Both the position numbers and the translations under genes were made by a program. The notes under the pieces are model-generated. The model did no database searches, had not been told where the DNA came from, and was given only the letters and a program-made list of their open reading frames with translations. From Antitrichia curtipendula (taxonomy: Eukaryota; Streptophyta; Bryopsida; Hypnales; Leucodontaceae): a stretch of 64,000 nucleotides of DNA. Below, piece by piece: positions 1 to 12,500 of the stretch. The first letter of the stretch is position 1. Each line of letters begins with the position of its first letter. The stretch spans positions 3,162,001 to 3,226,000 of the forward strand of contig OX579641.1 in NCBI GenBank assembly GCA_951230915.1. The letters run 5' to 3'.

Positions 1-1487
1 GGCAAACAAAAGCCTCCACAGTCAGACCTCCCAAATGCTAGTGTTCTTTCCTCACAAACTATGCAAAAAAATGAACAACAAAATGTTCACCAATCACTCT
101 GCAGTTCCAAGACGGCATCTTGTTGTCAAGTAGATGCTAAAACTTGCACGCTTCTCCAAAGCCTTTGCTGTAACTATTTCCTCACGAAAAGCTCCACCGG
201 CATTCACATGTAAGCATTTGTTGTCTCCCATTTCCATTGGCATGCCTTCATTGTGAAGAACCCGGAAGAGCTCTTCTACCTTCCTGTGCGACTAATGCAA
301 CATAATGTTGTGCAAAATTGCATAGCAGATGACCACATTTGGTAAAAAAATAATGTCCAATTCCAATTTCCCTAGTAGCTCAGGAAATGACTGCTTGAAA
401 ATGCCAAAGGCATTCTCAACAACACAACGTCCTTTGTGAAGTTCCCTATTCAATAGAGTCTCGGAAATAGAGAGGTGGATGCTTTCCCTATGAAGAACAA
501 TCAACTAAGGTAGTAGTGGATAATTGGAATTGGTAGTGAAGTATAGTGAGAATCCCTGTACAAAGACACAAGAATGCAATACAACGCCACTCATGGTGAA
601 CTCGTACAAAAAAGACCTGCGAAGCATATGACCATTGTTGGTAGAGCTTGGCATACCAATGTATAGATCAAGAAACCTTTTATCACTGTCAACAACCGTT
701 TGGCAATTCATATTGTAGTTGCCGACTTGCTAGTCTCAAAATAAAAGTAGTGGTACGTGGTTGCTTAAAGAAATGTGAGCACCGTCAATGGCACAAACAA
801 GAGTAGGTAGCGAGCACAAGTTGATGAACTTGGCTTGAGTTTTTTTCAACTTCTTTCCCCTTGGCTAGGCAATTTCATATCACAAGTACTTGTTGATGGC
901 AGATACCAACTCTTGCATAATTTTGGAGATTGTCATATGTCCCGCAACAAGCATCTCACTACAAATAGTGAAATTTGCAGCATGAATCGACTTAAATAAA
1001 GTGAACGCAACGCGCATAAGAACAAGCATTGCTAGCCTGTAGTTCATATTCTTCTTTTCCACATGAGGACGGATCACTTCAACCAAAGCAAGTACAACCA
1101 ATTTTGTCATCCTAAACATGAATACCCATTGGTTGTTATCATATTTGTGGAGAAGAAATCTAGAGAACCAAGTGGTCAAACATGGCTTCATCCAATATGT
1201 CCATTTGTCGTGGAATACGTTAAGCAAAAGTTGAAATTTGATGCAGCAGTCCTCATTAAGTCAGATACATTTCAAAGTGGACAGTCATTACTGTGGTACA
1301 GGTCCGGAAGAGGGTCATCATCATCTTTCTGTATCTCAGTGACAAATGGCATGTGGTGCAAGTCTTTACAATTTATGAGGAGGAGGAGCAACCACAACAA
1401 GAAAGCCAAAGTTTTCTGAGGATTGCTTAAATCATCCATGGCATAAAAATAGCCACATTGACGTCGGTCTCTACTAGTCAACCCCAA
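1..1487 (-). mobile_element. Decayed PIF/Harbinger transposase (DDE_4 type)
   Basis: Transposase relic read from right to left. The N-terminal part (about 1272-1487) has the leucine-rich LLWLLLLL stretch common at the start of plant Harbinger transposases. The next open frame (880-1227) matches the usual helix-turn-helix region, with a NYRLAMLVLMRVAFTLF-like stretch and TISKIMQEL. The catalytic domain follows: AIDGAHIS with its Asp near 784-786, VVDSDKRFLDLYIGMPSS with the second Asp near 688-690, and CVVENAFGIFKQ with the Glu near 415-417. All three acidic residues are therefore still visible. Stop codons and frame changes separate the blocks (for example near 720-780), so no full-length protein can be made. 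The element continues off the left edge, and no terminal repeats or target duplication were found. The family assignment is firm; the exact ends are not. Confidence 0.82.
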
Positions 1488-1825
1488 ATTCGCATTACAT
1501 TGCCATACGGATAGAACGTATGAGGGCTAGAACTGCAAGGTCTTAACATTTGGCTAAGCATGCAAATTTAGGGAGTACAAGATTTTTGCAAGGAAGGTGC
1601 TACCACAACACTAGACATGTCAATAAACGTCACAAACTAAACCAACCAAAGACAAGATTGTTCTCAATTAAACTTTGCTAGCATGCACAATAGTATACAG
1701 TAACTAGAAGGGGCGATAGAAAAGCCAAAGTAATAATCTTGAAGTCCTCAGGGATGATAACAAATAGTAGATGCAAATGCTTAGTGACAACACGTACTTC
1801 TTTGCAGCTAGTACCAAAAAATCTT

Positions 1826-2400
1826 GGGGAGGTCACTCTATGCATTTATACAACCCACATGTGGCGAGGATTTTGGACCCTATATTTATTTTTTCAAATT
1901 TAAATTAAAAATAAATAAATTTTATGAGTAGATTTTCCTACTTTGAAAGTTTACATTATGAATCATTGATAATTTTATACGTAAATTATAATTAGATACA
2001 AATTTTTGAAGTAAAAATATACATTGTAAAGCTGAAAATAACTTTCACACCTCTATATTACATAAGAAATTTTTTTTTTTAAAATACACAAAAAATTCTC
2101 AAAAATAAGTCTCTATTGAAAGTTTATATTTCTTGAATATTGATGCAATGGTTGTCTAAATGTGTTCTCTATAAATACTTGAGTTGAAAAACATGTCATT
2201 TTAGTTCATTTTTCAACCTTCTCTTGAAGTCATTTCATATATTATTTGGATTGAAGATTTTGGCAATATAATCTTATAGTCTTGATGAAACAATGCTCAA
2301 AATTGTAGGCTAAAATTGTAGTTTATTAAAAAAGAAATAGGAGGTCAGAAGATCATTTAGCCGCACGTGGTATACTATAGATACATTAAGTGACCTCCCC
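1826..2400. mobile_element. 575-bp non-autonomous TIR element
   Basis: The ends form an imperfect inverted repeat of about 40 bp. The left end starts GGGGAGGTCACT at 1826, and the right end finishes AGTGACCTCCCC at 2400. The interior is very AT-rich and has no coding capacity. I could not see a convincing target-site duplication, so the superfamily is unknown. It lies just 5' of the Harbinger relic and could belong to that element's debris. Confidence 0.6.
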
Positions 2401-2951
2401 GGGCAAAAAATGCGATTTTGCACTAGAAGTTGCTATACGCGACAACCAAGAATTGACTACAAAGTCTCTAGTCTTTACTTTGCAGTTAGTTGCTCATTTT
2501 TATGTGCTATTCATGGCCTCCTCATTCTACAATCCTTTCTGCATCCAACGCACACAAAGAACATGCTCCATTCGGTAACACGCAGTCCATGCCACTACTG
2601 TCCAAAAAATCAACTTGACTTACAACGACGACATGAAAACTTTGGAAAGAATGCAAGAAACCTATTATGAAGTGCCACTAACAAAGGACATGGGTAGGCA
2701 ATGACAATTCTGACAAACCTACCACTATGGAGGAACACATGTGTGAACGGACATAAATGCCTCTTGTTTGCGCCACCCTAATCTAATAAGAACTTGATCA
2801 TCATGAACAGAAACTACGTAATCATTGGAATCATAGTTCGCATAAGTAGTCCCACACCTATTGCCTTGTCAACCCTAATCCTTCTTCTTTTGAACCTATG
2901 CTTATCATATACCATTTATGCCTACTTAACACCAGGTGGGAAAGGGTCCTA
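2401..2951. other. No recognisable gene
   Basis: Moderately AT-rich sequence. Short open frames at 2390-2670 overlap each other and resemble no family I know. The stretch could be the 5' part of the Harbinger element separated by the TIR element before it. Confidence 0.4.
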
Positions 2952-3088
2952 AGGTATGTGCATCTAAAAGTGACACTTTCCTACTTGCACTACCTATTAC
3001 AATTGTCCAAGATTTCAAGCTTGAATTTTTGGACTGTTGTAGATAGATGGTGCAATTATAAGAGTGTCACTTTTAGGTGCACATACCT
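2952..3088. mobile_element. 137-bp fold-back MITE
   Basis: The arms are about 59 bp each and pair along nearly their whole length. They start AGGTATGTGCATCTAAAAG at the left and end CTTTTAGGTGCACATACCT at the right. The centre is a short loop around 3011-3029. It carries no gene. The size and near-complete palindromy are typical of a MITE that could also give a hairpin RNA if transcribed. Confidence 0.7.
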
Positions 3089-4452
3089 CATTCTTATTCC
3101 AAGCCAATTTTTCATAAAATGAAAACATTCAAAACTTTCAAAGCAAATCAACATGCTTAGGGACATTTTTTTAAGAAAAAATATTTTAGTTTATAGTATT
3201 GAAAATCAAGAATATTCATAGGAAAACAATAATTTTTTGATAAGGTAGGTAATTACTTCATAGTCCTTTGAAACAATCATATAACTTGGTCATAAAATCT
3301 AAATCTAAAGAATCAAAAATCAACCAATCACTTTTAAGTAAGGAAACAATGTAATGACACTTTTGGAGATACTTTCAATAGAAGTCTACTTATCAAGAAT
3401 GGATATAAGGACAATTTTGGATGCTTTCACCTTAATCTAAGAGTCCTTTCTAGATAGCTAGATGCCTTGTCCAAGTCTTTTTTCATGTCATTTATCTCCA
3501 TTGATCACGAATGCATTCTAGGTAAGCCAAATGTTTAAAAGTGTTACACTTCAAACGAGGGATCACAATTTCTTAACTTTGGAAGGACATGGCCTCCCGT
3601 GACCAAGGTAGTCACCAAAATACTTTGATTATTGAACCAATAGATGTAATATTTGTTTCTAAAATTATCAGTGAAGTCATTCATTAGACCTTTAATCTTG
3701 TATTGCCGTTGCAGATACTAAAAGTCCAATGAATGATAAAGAATCCTTCCATGTAAGACAAAAGTGTCAATGTTCATCCTTGAAATTATGTGCAAAAAGG
3801 GGAGGTCTTGCACAATAATTTGACTTCTAATGAGTGTTTTTTGTTTGTTTTAAGTAGATGATTCACACTATATCAAAAAATGAATGATTTTGACGATGAT
3901 TAATTTGTCTTTACAAGGATAATATTATTGTATTTGAAGACAACAAGGTGCCCCAAAAAACATTGGTCAAAACTCTCATAAGTATGTGACTAATGTTGTA
4001 AAATAAACTATTACATTCTAAGCTAAATCAAATGGGAGCAAGTCCATTGTGAATAAAATTATTTTACTGGTGTACATTTCAAAAGTTAACCATAAACCGT
4101 AAATCGTAAAAAATTTATAGATGTTGTTTTCATGATAAATTTGGACAGAAAAAATCAAACTATTGTGACTCTTAAAAGTATAAATGTACATAAAGTTATG
4201 TCAAGTTAAACATGTATAGGAATAATTTGGAATTTTGACCAAAAATGAAGGTTCAAATTATTTTTAAAAATTCTATAATTTAAACTTGAAAATCTATTTT
4301 TTAAATCCAAATAAAATGCATGCAATATTTTGGTAATTGAGCCACTCATTCCCAGCTCACCACTTAGGTGGAGATGAAATCTGTCCAAGGGAATCAGACA
4401 TAGACTTCGGCTCATGTGTGGGACACTAGAATATCTTAAAAAAATTTCAACT
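3089..4452. other. Anonymous AT-rich DNA
   Basis: I see no gene, RNA gene or clear element ends in this 1.36-kb stretch. Open frames are short and of low complexity. Confidence 0.4.
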
Positions 4453-4456
4453 TTAA

Positions 4457-5371
4457 CCCCTAAAACCCCGAGGTCTTTTCTCCATCAAAACACACTCAAA
4501 ACTGCCACTTCTATTGCAAAGAGCAAAAAACTATAAAAAATTGTTTTTTTTTGCATATCTAACCGTAGGATCTTATACTAGACTAATATGAGAATGTGTG
4601 CAAGAAATTTCAGAAACTTTGAACAAATAGATTGCAAGATATTTGCATTCAAAGTGAAGAAAACAAGTTTTTTTGCACCTTGCTTGACTAGATTTTTGGG
4701 CTTTGAACCTATTTAACTTAAATTTTTTGTATTGTTGATTTTGATTTTCTAAGTTTATATGTTGAATACTTCAGTTGAGAATCTAGGAAAAAAAATTCAA
4801 GAAAAAAACACTAAATTTTTACTCATTAAAAAATTGTTAAGTAGAAGTAGGTTCAAGATTGAAGGAATAACTAAATCGTTAATAGCTCTAAGACAAAATT
4901 GAAATACCATAATCCCAACGGTGAGATTGTTCTAGAAAGCAAATTCAACCTTGTCTAAAAAAAAAATTCTGAAAATTGTAAAAATTGCATTAAACAATGA
5001 ATCCTAAAAGTTATTTTTTCAAGAAGATGCTTAGATTGCCCAAAAAACTAAGATTGTCCATAACTTTTTAATTATTAGTCCAAATAGAATGAATCAAAGC
5101 TTCAAATGTAGACAAAAAGACACAGATTTTGAAAAAAATATTTAAGAAATTTATTTTGACTTTCTGCGATTTTTTTGTGTTGCCCGCCAAACTCTATTTT
5201 TGGCATAACTTTTTCTCTCGGGCACCTATTGAAATAAAAATTATATATCAACAAAGCTCTCGCAAAACCGCACAACCTCAAAAAATCCCAAAAAAATTCT
5301 CTACAAATTGAGGTCACAGGAACCTACCCGGACCCAAATTGTCCCCCAAGGGACAAACGGGGTTTTAGGGG
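4457..5371. mobile_element. TTAA-flanked MITE, copy A (complete)
   Basis: The element starts CCCCTAAAACCCCG and ends with its exact complement CGGGGTTTTAGGGG, a 14-bp perfect terminal inverted repeat. Both ends are followed directly by TTAA (4453-4456 and 5372-5375). TTAA duplication with ends beginning CCC is the signature of piggyBac-type transposases. The 915-bp interior is AT-rich, with no transposase. Related copies lie at 27530-28426, about 30290-31172 (inverted) and about 63100-63590 (inverted, truncated). Confidence 0.75.
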
Positions 5372-5375
5372 TTAA

Positions 5376-7050
5376 TGCTAGTATCTTCCGATCAGTTAAA
5401 AATTATCAAAAAATCAATCATTTTTATAAAGGTTAAATATAGCTTGATAGTGGTGATTTAAATGAAAGTCTCTATCTAAAGGTTTTAATATGATTATTCA
5501 TGTCTATTGTTACTTCTTTAAAAAATTTCAAATTAACTAAATAGTTTTGAAGTATTTATCAATTAATTTTTACTTTTAATAAATTTTGAAACAGTTATAA
5601 ATTATTTCAAAACTAAGGGAATTTTTTTACATTGACAAATATCACATAGTCTTGTATATCAAAAATATTAAACTGGAAGACAAAAATAATTATGAAGCTT
5701 TTAATCAATGGTTTGAGGTCTCTCGTAAGGTGCTTCAACACTTTGAATTTTCTTCCAATCTTGGCTTTGGAAATTTTAAAATTCTCCAAATTTTAAGTTT
5801 TTTCAATATTGATACTTTGTATTTCTCTAAATGGCAAAAATAACACCAAATTATGATTTTCACTCCATCTATATACACTAGTTTAAAAGAATAGTAATAG
5901 AATTTTCTACTTTACTCCCTACTTGTAACATATATAGAGGTTTGACTATACAAGTCATTTATTTGCTTCCCTTTCCAAAATGTCACTTCTCTTCACCTTT
6001 AGCAATTGCCATTTTTTCACCCAACATGGTAAAATCCTATATGAAAAGGTCAAAACTAGTATTGGATGTAGGTGTCAATGTAATGTAAGTATTATTTTGG
6101 TTTTGAATATTATTATTCCATCCCTAGACCGAGTTGGTTCAAATTTGTCATACTACCTTTCATAAAAGTATTGCAGTATTAATATTCAATTGAAGTACCA
6201 CAATTGCTAATTAGTCTTGGAGGTTTCAATTTTTTTTAACTTGACCTCATACCACTTTACTACAACTATAATTTAGAGTGTCGTGAGAATATCATTAACA
6301 TCATTCAAAAACTTGGAATTTGCTAGTATCTATAGTAGTAGTTTTGAGTACAATTGCTACAATATATTTCATAATTCCAATTGGAGTGGGAGGATTGTAA
6401 TAAATAAAATTAATTTCTACAAATGCTTGAGGTTCTAAAAAAGTACAATATCATAAAGTTCATTCATTTTCACAATTGTATTAGATTTTTGAACCATATA
6501 TAGTAAATTAGCCTATGACAAGCAAAGCGCCCAATGCAAACACCTAGAAAATGATACATTATAGTCTTGCATCAACCTATGACAAAAAATTGCAATAAAT
6601 AAGATTTCAGCTAATTAGGGTGAGTTAGTGGCGAAATTCATAATTTGGACAATGGTGAGTTAGTGACTACAATAGGAACTTCCAACTTTCTAGTGTAAAT
6701 TCATCACAAGAAGTAACTTTTTTATTCCTTGATGTCATGACCATGGTAGAAAATATTGGGATTGCTCTAGGTGGTAAGATGACCATTATGGGTACAGTTT
6801 TGGTAGTTTGGGGCCAATTGGGCAGCACACTTCAAAAATTCATAACAAGTTCATATTTTGTCAAAAAAATAAAATTTTAAATGTTCTCTCAATTTTACAT
6901 TTGTCTTTATATTGAATAAAATTTTAAATATTCAATAATATCAACTACGCAAACCAATCATTATGTCTGTCACAAGCTAGTTTACCTTATGCAACAACTA
7001 TAAATTTTGCAATTTGTTCATGTACTAGCTTGAGTGCCAAAACTCATGAA
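5376..7050. repeat. AT-rich DNA with one dispersed repeat
   Basis: No gene is visible. The part from about 6500 to 6800 recurs in inverted orientation at about 29790-30110, with shared phrases such as gatgaccattatgg, gtgagttagtgactac and catgaccatgg. It is therefore a member of a dispersed family. The rest is anonymous. Confidence 0.5.
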
Positions 7051-7054
7051 TTAT

Positions 7055-8030
7055 CCCCTCACCGCCCATGGGGACCAAAAGTATCCTCACATAGTCTAGA
7101 AGTTCAATTTGAAGTGCTCTAACTTTTGCATCTGATGTCTAAATTCAATAAAATTTATTGGAAAATCTACGCTCTCTTTTTTAGTTTGTGTGGTAAAATT
7201 TTCAAATGAATCCAAAATGTACTAATTTTTTGGAAGCCATTCAAAGTTCATGGGTTTAATTTGAATTCATTGAACTCCATTTTGATTGCTGCAACTTCAT
7301 AGGCTTGTATGTCCTTTATTCCATGTTTGTTTTCAATAAAAAATTATTGGATTATATTTTACTTTAAGTCTAGTTATTGGGATGAAATTTTCATGCTAAT
7401 ATAAGATATTTTGAATGTTTGGCAGCAATTCAAAGTTCAAAATCCGGACATTTTTTGATTACAATGAATTTCGGCAGCCTATTTCTTCTTCATACAATGT
7501 CTGTTTCCAATAAATATTTTTGAAAAAGTTGCGCATACTACTTAGGTTGTGTAGTTAAAATTTCATATTAATCCAAGAAGTTATGAATGACTGAGAATCA
7601 TTTTAGTAGAAGGAGATTCAGCCTTAGATGTGTTAGTCTTTGCAACTTTCCTTGCTGTTTTTTGACATTTTAAACTCATTTTGCAAACACAATGAGTCTA
7701 GTGAATGATATCTTCTTTCACCAATGCATTTGTATGTTGGTTTTGAAATACTTTATAGTTAAATTTTTTTTTCTTCATTTGAGTAGGTTTAGAAATCAAA
7801 TTCCACCTCAAAATGTGTTGCCAGGAAAATTCATTAATTCTTTTTCTACACTAAAACAATATATTCTTGCAATCTATGTGGCCAAATGATTCCAAAATTG
7901 GTTCACGTCATCTACAATATGGACACTACAAGATTGTATGGTTGAGATTTATGTACCTTAGTGACATTTTAGACTATAATACTTCAAAAGCAATGATGTT
8001 TTTAAATGCAAGAAGGCCCTGGACAAATAT
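7055..8030. mobile_element. TTAA-family MITE, copy H (eroded ends)
   Basis: The left end reads TTAT then CCCCTCACCG, a decayed version of TTAA-CCCCTAAAG. The interior is clearly homologous over several hundred bases to 62045-62850, sharing for example ttcttcttcatacaatgtctg and cttcaaaagcaatgatg. The right end near 8020-8030 has lost its terminal sequence. No coding capacity. Confidence 0.55.
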
Positions 8031-8159
8031 CCACCAACTATTCAACAATTGGGCAATTTTGGTTGATACCATTGGACACACGAGTCTTGTATGCATTTCC
8101 AAAATCTAAAACTCATAACAATACATTGATGTCCACAAGGCATTCCTAGTTTGATTGGT

Positions 8160-8556
8160 GCCTTTGTTTCTTTATTCAAGTACGTTTTGGGCACGTGTCA
8201 GAACCTGTCCTTGCCATCTGGATCCGACACCAGCACCTCGGCATTTGTGGGCATCATAGAGGTTCCCCTGGAGTCTTCTCCGCTCAACGAGATTCATCCG
8301 CTGGAGCGGCTTCAAGCTGCCATGATGTGCGTCTGACTAAAGAGCTCAAGATCGTGCACAAGAGGAATCTGAGTTCTTTTTCCAAGAGCATTACCGCAAT
8401 CCCGGAAGAATGTTAGAACTTAGCAAGAGGGTACTCTGTGACAGGAAAGATTGTGAGGTTCCAAAGGAAATCTTCACTCGCCCATTATTCAAGCTTGGAG
8501 TTGGAGTTGCTCATGTCGATGAACATTTTTTATGCAATCGGTGCTGCTTTTGTCCG
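8160..8556 (+). pseudogene. Protein-like remnant or upstream exon of unknown family
   Basis: The frame 8341-8556 is open for 72 codons without a start at its head. It reads like a conserved soluble protein: EESEFFFQEHYRNPGR, then LELSKRVLCDRKDCEVPKEI, then HVDEHFLCNRCC. A possible splice donor GTAAGC begins at 8556, just after the cysteine cluster. Upstream, 8230-8337 is also protein-like but in another frame (PLESSPLNEIHPLERLQ), with a TAA at 8338-8340 between them. The segment is therefore either a frameshifted pseudogene or an exon joined by splicing I cannot define. I do not recognise the family. It lies 0.95 kb upstream of the kinase gene on the same strand and in the same locally GC-richer island, so it could be a 5' exon of that gene or the remnant of a neighbour. 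Confidence 0.35.
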
Positions 8557-8780
8557 TAAGCTAGTTAGGGTTCAGGACCTGTTGTTTTTTCACTGCAATC
8601 TGTCATTGCTTCAGCAATCTGTTTCTATTCTGAGTGGGCTTACTTGCGTGAATCCCATGTGAAGTTGTGTAACAGTTGCTCGTGTTTCGTGAATTGCATG
8701 GCTTGATAGATTTCATTTTATAAAATTCTTAGTAGTTCTAAGTAACAAAGGGCGCAGTGCCATGGAGTACCTTACCCTAG

Positions 8781-8987
8781 TTGCGTAACGTACTCACAAA
8801 TCTTTTTGATGGACGGCATTGGAGGCTTGCTTTACCAGTTATGTGGACATTTGAAATTGAACATGCGCTGTATTTGAACAGGGATCGTGTGTCTGTTCTT
8901 CATCGAGCGCTACAATCCGTTGCTAAAAGGGATGAGCCTTGGATTATTGGAAGAGGCCATACTTTCAAGCATTTGATCATTTCTTGG
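8781..8987 (+). other. Possible exon ending in a GTAAGC donor
   Basis: An open frame here includes ALYLNRDRVSVLHRALQSVA and EPWIIGRGHTFKHLIISW, which look more like a real protein than the surrounding DNA. They are followed directly by a consensus splice donor, GTAAGC. The family is unknown. It may belong with the 8341-8556 segment or with the kinase transcript. Confidence 0.25.
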
Positions 8988-9502
8988 GTAAGCATTTGAG
9001 AATCGTTCCTGAATTATTTTTGGTTGGTACAATCTCAAAGGTTGAGCAGGTTTCTGTGTTGGAATCAATTGAATCATCCCGCTGATGTTGGCACTTAAAA
9101 ATTGTTATAAGGCTTGCTTTCGATCTGCAACCAGTATTAGTGACAAACCCCACCTACACCAAACCCCATCAAACCTTGCCATCGGGAACGCTATTCAAGG
9201 CAGTTTTAACATAAGCCTCCTTTACGTCAAGGTTCATGGACTCTATACAACCTTCCAGACTGGTAATCCTTGTTTCTGAAAACTGAACTTGCATGGCAGT
9301 GCAGGTTGCAACTCGTAAGGAGATCTGTTGTGGGAGTCTTTCGAGTTATTCAAAGAATTGCAGCATCACTTAGCTATACTTTTGCCACTAGAAATTAAGC
9401 GGTACTTCATCAGAAAATTCTGTGTTCTCGTTCCAATGTTATCAATTCAACATAGGGTTGCCCTAGAGTCGTGATTTGAAAGCTCAGCAGGAGTGTGTAC
9501 AT

Positions 9503-12500
9503 ATGGAGGCGGCTTTGGAGGCGGCTATGGAGGCGGCTATGGAGATGGTAGCTCGCGTCACCAGGACATGCAGCTCGGTGAAGATCAATGAACATCAATG
9601 CAAAAGGCTTGCCCAAGTGTATCAAGAGATAGGGTCGGACTTGTCCCTGGAAATGATTGAATCATGTGGCAACATGGAGCCGCTGCTGAAAGTGATGGAA
9701 GCAGGGGAGCTTCTCGTCTCCCAGTGTGCTGGTCCAGACTGGTTTCGGACTGCGCTCGTCCATGGAGAAAACAAAGAGGCTTTTAAGGAGCTCCATGATG
9801 AGCTTCACCTCTGGTTTAGAACCATCTTTTCCACCGAGCTGATGACCTCCAAATTTGATCCTACCACCGACGCCATTCATGACGCAAAGGCCATGCTGGA
9901 GACCTTACAAAACATCCAAAGCCAGGGAGGGCAAGAGCAGTCCTCCCTAACGGTGGCTATCTTCACGGTAAACAAATGAGGCCTGACCAAATTTTTGTAA
10001 CAAATTCATTAGTTTTGGCTTTGAAATCTGGTATGGTCATATTTGTTAAAGTGGCGAGTTTTGCAGTGCCAAATTTGTGACGTTCAAGTGGCCGAAGCGT
10101 TTGAAAACTAGGATTAGATAACTGAAACTGCACCACATTCACTGATGTCCGACATTTTTGCAAATATTAGGTTTAGTAATTGGGGTTATTGATTACATGT
10201 CTTTTGAAGTAGGGGCTGTTTTATTATACACTTTTCAATGACTTTGTAGCTCGATTCTCTTTGTGTAGGTAATTAGAAGAACCCAGTTTTTGGAAGAGGA
10301 AGCTTCTGGAGAGCTTACTGCAGTCCCACAAGCCTATTTCAGTCGCCCACGCTTGAGCCGTTTGGAGGATCAAGCTGCAGCCGCTGTTGAAAAACATAAT
10401 CGGTGGATTCCTGAGCCGCAGGTTAGGGCTTCTATTAGGTTTAGTAATTGGGGTAATTGATTACATGCCTTTTGAAGTAAGAACTGTTTTTATTATACAC
10501 TGTTTTCAGTGACTTTGTAGCTTGATTCTCTTTGTGTAGGTAAATCGACGATCCCAGTTGTTGGAAGAGGAAGCTTCTGGAGAGCCTATTATAGTCCCAC
10601 AAGCCTATTGTAGTCTCTCAAACTTGAGCCGTTTTGAGATTCAAGCTGCAGCCGTTGTTGAAAACGATGTTCAGTTCCAGTTGGCTCAGGCAGAGGTTAG
10701 TTATTATATTATTGTACCCCCGGAATTACGCATTGAAATGAAAGAAATTCAAGTGACAGAAGAAGCTTTGATAGGCCAGGGAAGCACTGCCGAAGTCAAG
10801 AAGGCGGTCTGGCTTGGGACCCCTTGCGCTGTGAAGATTTTCACAAACCAGAATGGGGCGTTGACCGTGACAGAAATGGAGCTGCATCAGAAGCTACGGA
10901 ATGTGTATATAGTGAAACTGTATGGACTTGCAATGGAAGGAAACACGTGTATGGCTCTCATGGAGCTCATGGACTTCAATCTACATGAACTCATTCTGGA
11001 GAAGCGAAGAAAGCTTGAGAGCGGGTTTTCTTTGAAGTTTGTTTTCAAAGACCAGTCACCGTTCCCGCTTCAGGTATGTTTAGCCGAAAAACATAATTTT
11101 TACTTTTTGTAATTTCTGGAACTTGTGAACTTTTTTTCCTCCCTAAAGGGACAAGAAGCCCGGGAAATCTTCTTCCAATTTTGAGTAGGCCACATGAGGA
11201 CTTTCTCACGTCAAGTTTTGATACTTATTGACCATCACAGTGCTATGTCTTTACTGACTCTAGTTTGTATAAAGTTTGACCTCTTCTGAGTTGTGTCTTA
11301 AACATTATAATACTTAGTCAAATTGGTCATATTCAAACCATGATCTTTGTCCCTTTAGAGGCTAAACCTTTAAGACTATCTTTTGGTTCAGTGAAAAAGA
11401 AGACGGTTGAATCTGATGATAATGCTGTGAAATAGCTGTTGTCAACATTTTTTAGTGATTCAATCATGAATCTGATTTCAACAATAACTTTTGAAATTTT
11501 AACCTTGGTGTGGTCCATAACTATCATAACATTATTTAGCAATCGGGTTGGAGTGCCACTAAAGGAAGCCCATCACCCTGGTGTCATTGCACCCTATGTC
11601 CTTACTTCTTTACCTTGTCCACTGCCAATCATCTGCTGCCATATCCCTCTGTTCTCCCGTCTGTTTAATCTTAAGCCCTTCGGATCTGATAATAGTCCAT
11701 AACGTTTTGTGGTCCCTGTTTGCACTTATGGCTCAGTTCTGAATTTCTGATCTATTTAATACTCTCCCTCCGCCCCGAAATAAGTGTCCCTGTTTGAACC
11801 TCATGTGTTTTAACGTTGTTTTGAGTCCGAGGTGATATGGAGTCGTTTTTTCCTTGTCCCATTTCATTTAGGTTGCAATGAACACCTGCAGTGTTCTTCG
11901 TTGATTCTGGTGATACAAAATTTGGACCCTTTTGCATGTATGCTTTTCCTAACCTACTCAATGAAATTGGTATCAAATTGGTATCCAGCAAAACTGTGGA
12001 CACTTATTTCGGGCCGGAGGGAGTACTAATGTTATGTGTGTCTCCAGGACGCAGTTGGGTTGATGCTGCAGATAGCCAAGGGCATGCGCTACTTGCACGG
12101 CATTCACCGCATCCTCCACGGCGACCTCAAAACCGACAACATCCTCGGGCAACATCTTGGCAAAGACAACTACCGACTCAAGATCTCTGATTTCGGCATT
12201 TCAGAGAAGCTGTCCAGTGAGAAGCCCGAGGTTTTCGGAAACCGAGGCTCCAGTTACTTCCGAGCACCTGAGGTTCTTCGGGGGACGGTGGCCTACTCCT
12301 TGGGAGCCGACGTGTACAGCTTCGCCATGATCATGTACGAGATTTTGACAGGACGGAGACCCTTCGAAGGGGAAACACCGAACTCCAGGGTGCTTCAAGA
12401 AGTGATCAATGGAAGAAGACCTCCGTTGCCTGAGAATCTACACAAAGGACTCAGGGATCTGGTGCAGCAGTGTTGGCATGAGTATCAGCACAGCAGGCCA

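Noticed and set aside
5102..5317. Overlapping frames on both strands inside MITE copy A
   Set aside because: Low-complexity AT-rich translation inside a non-autonomous element.
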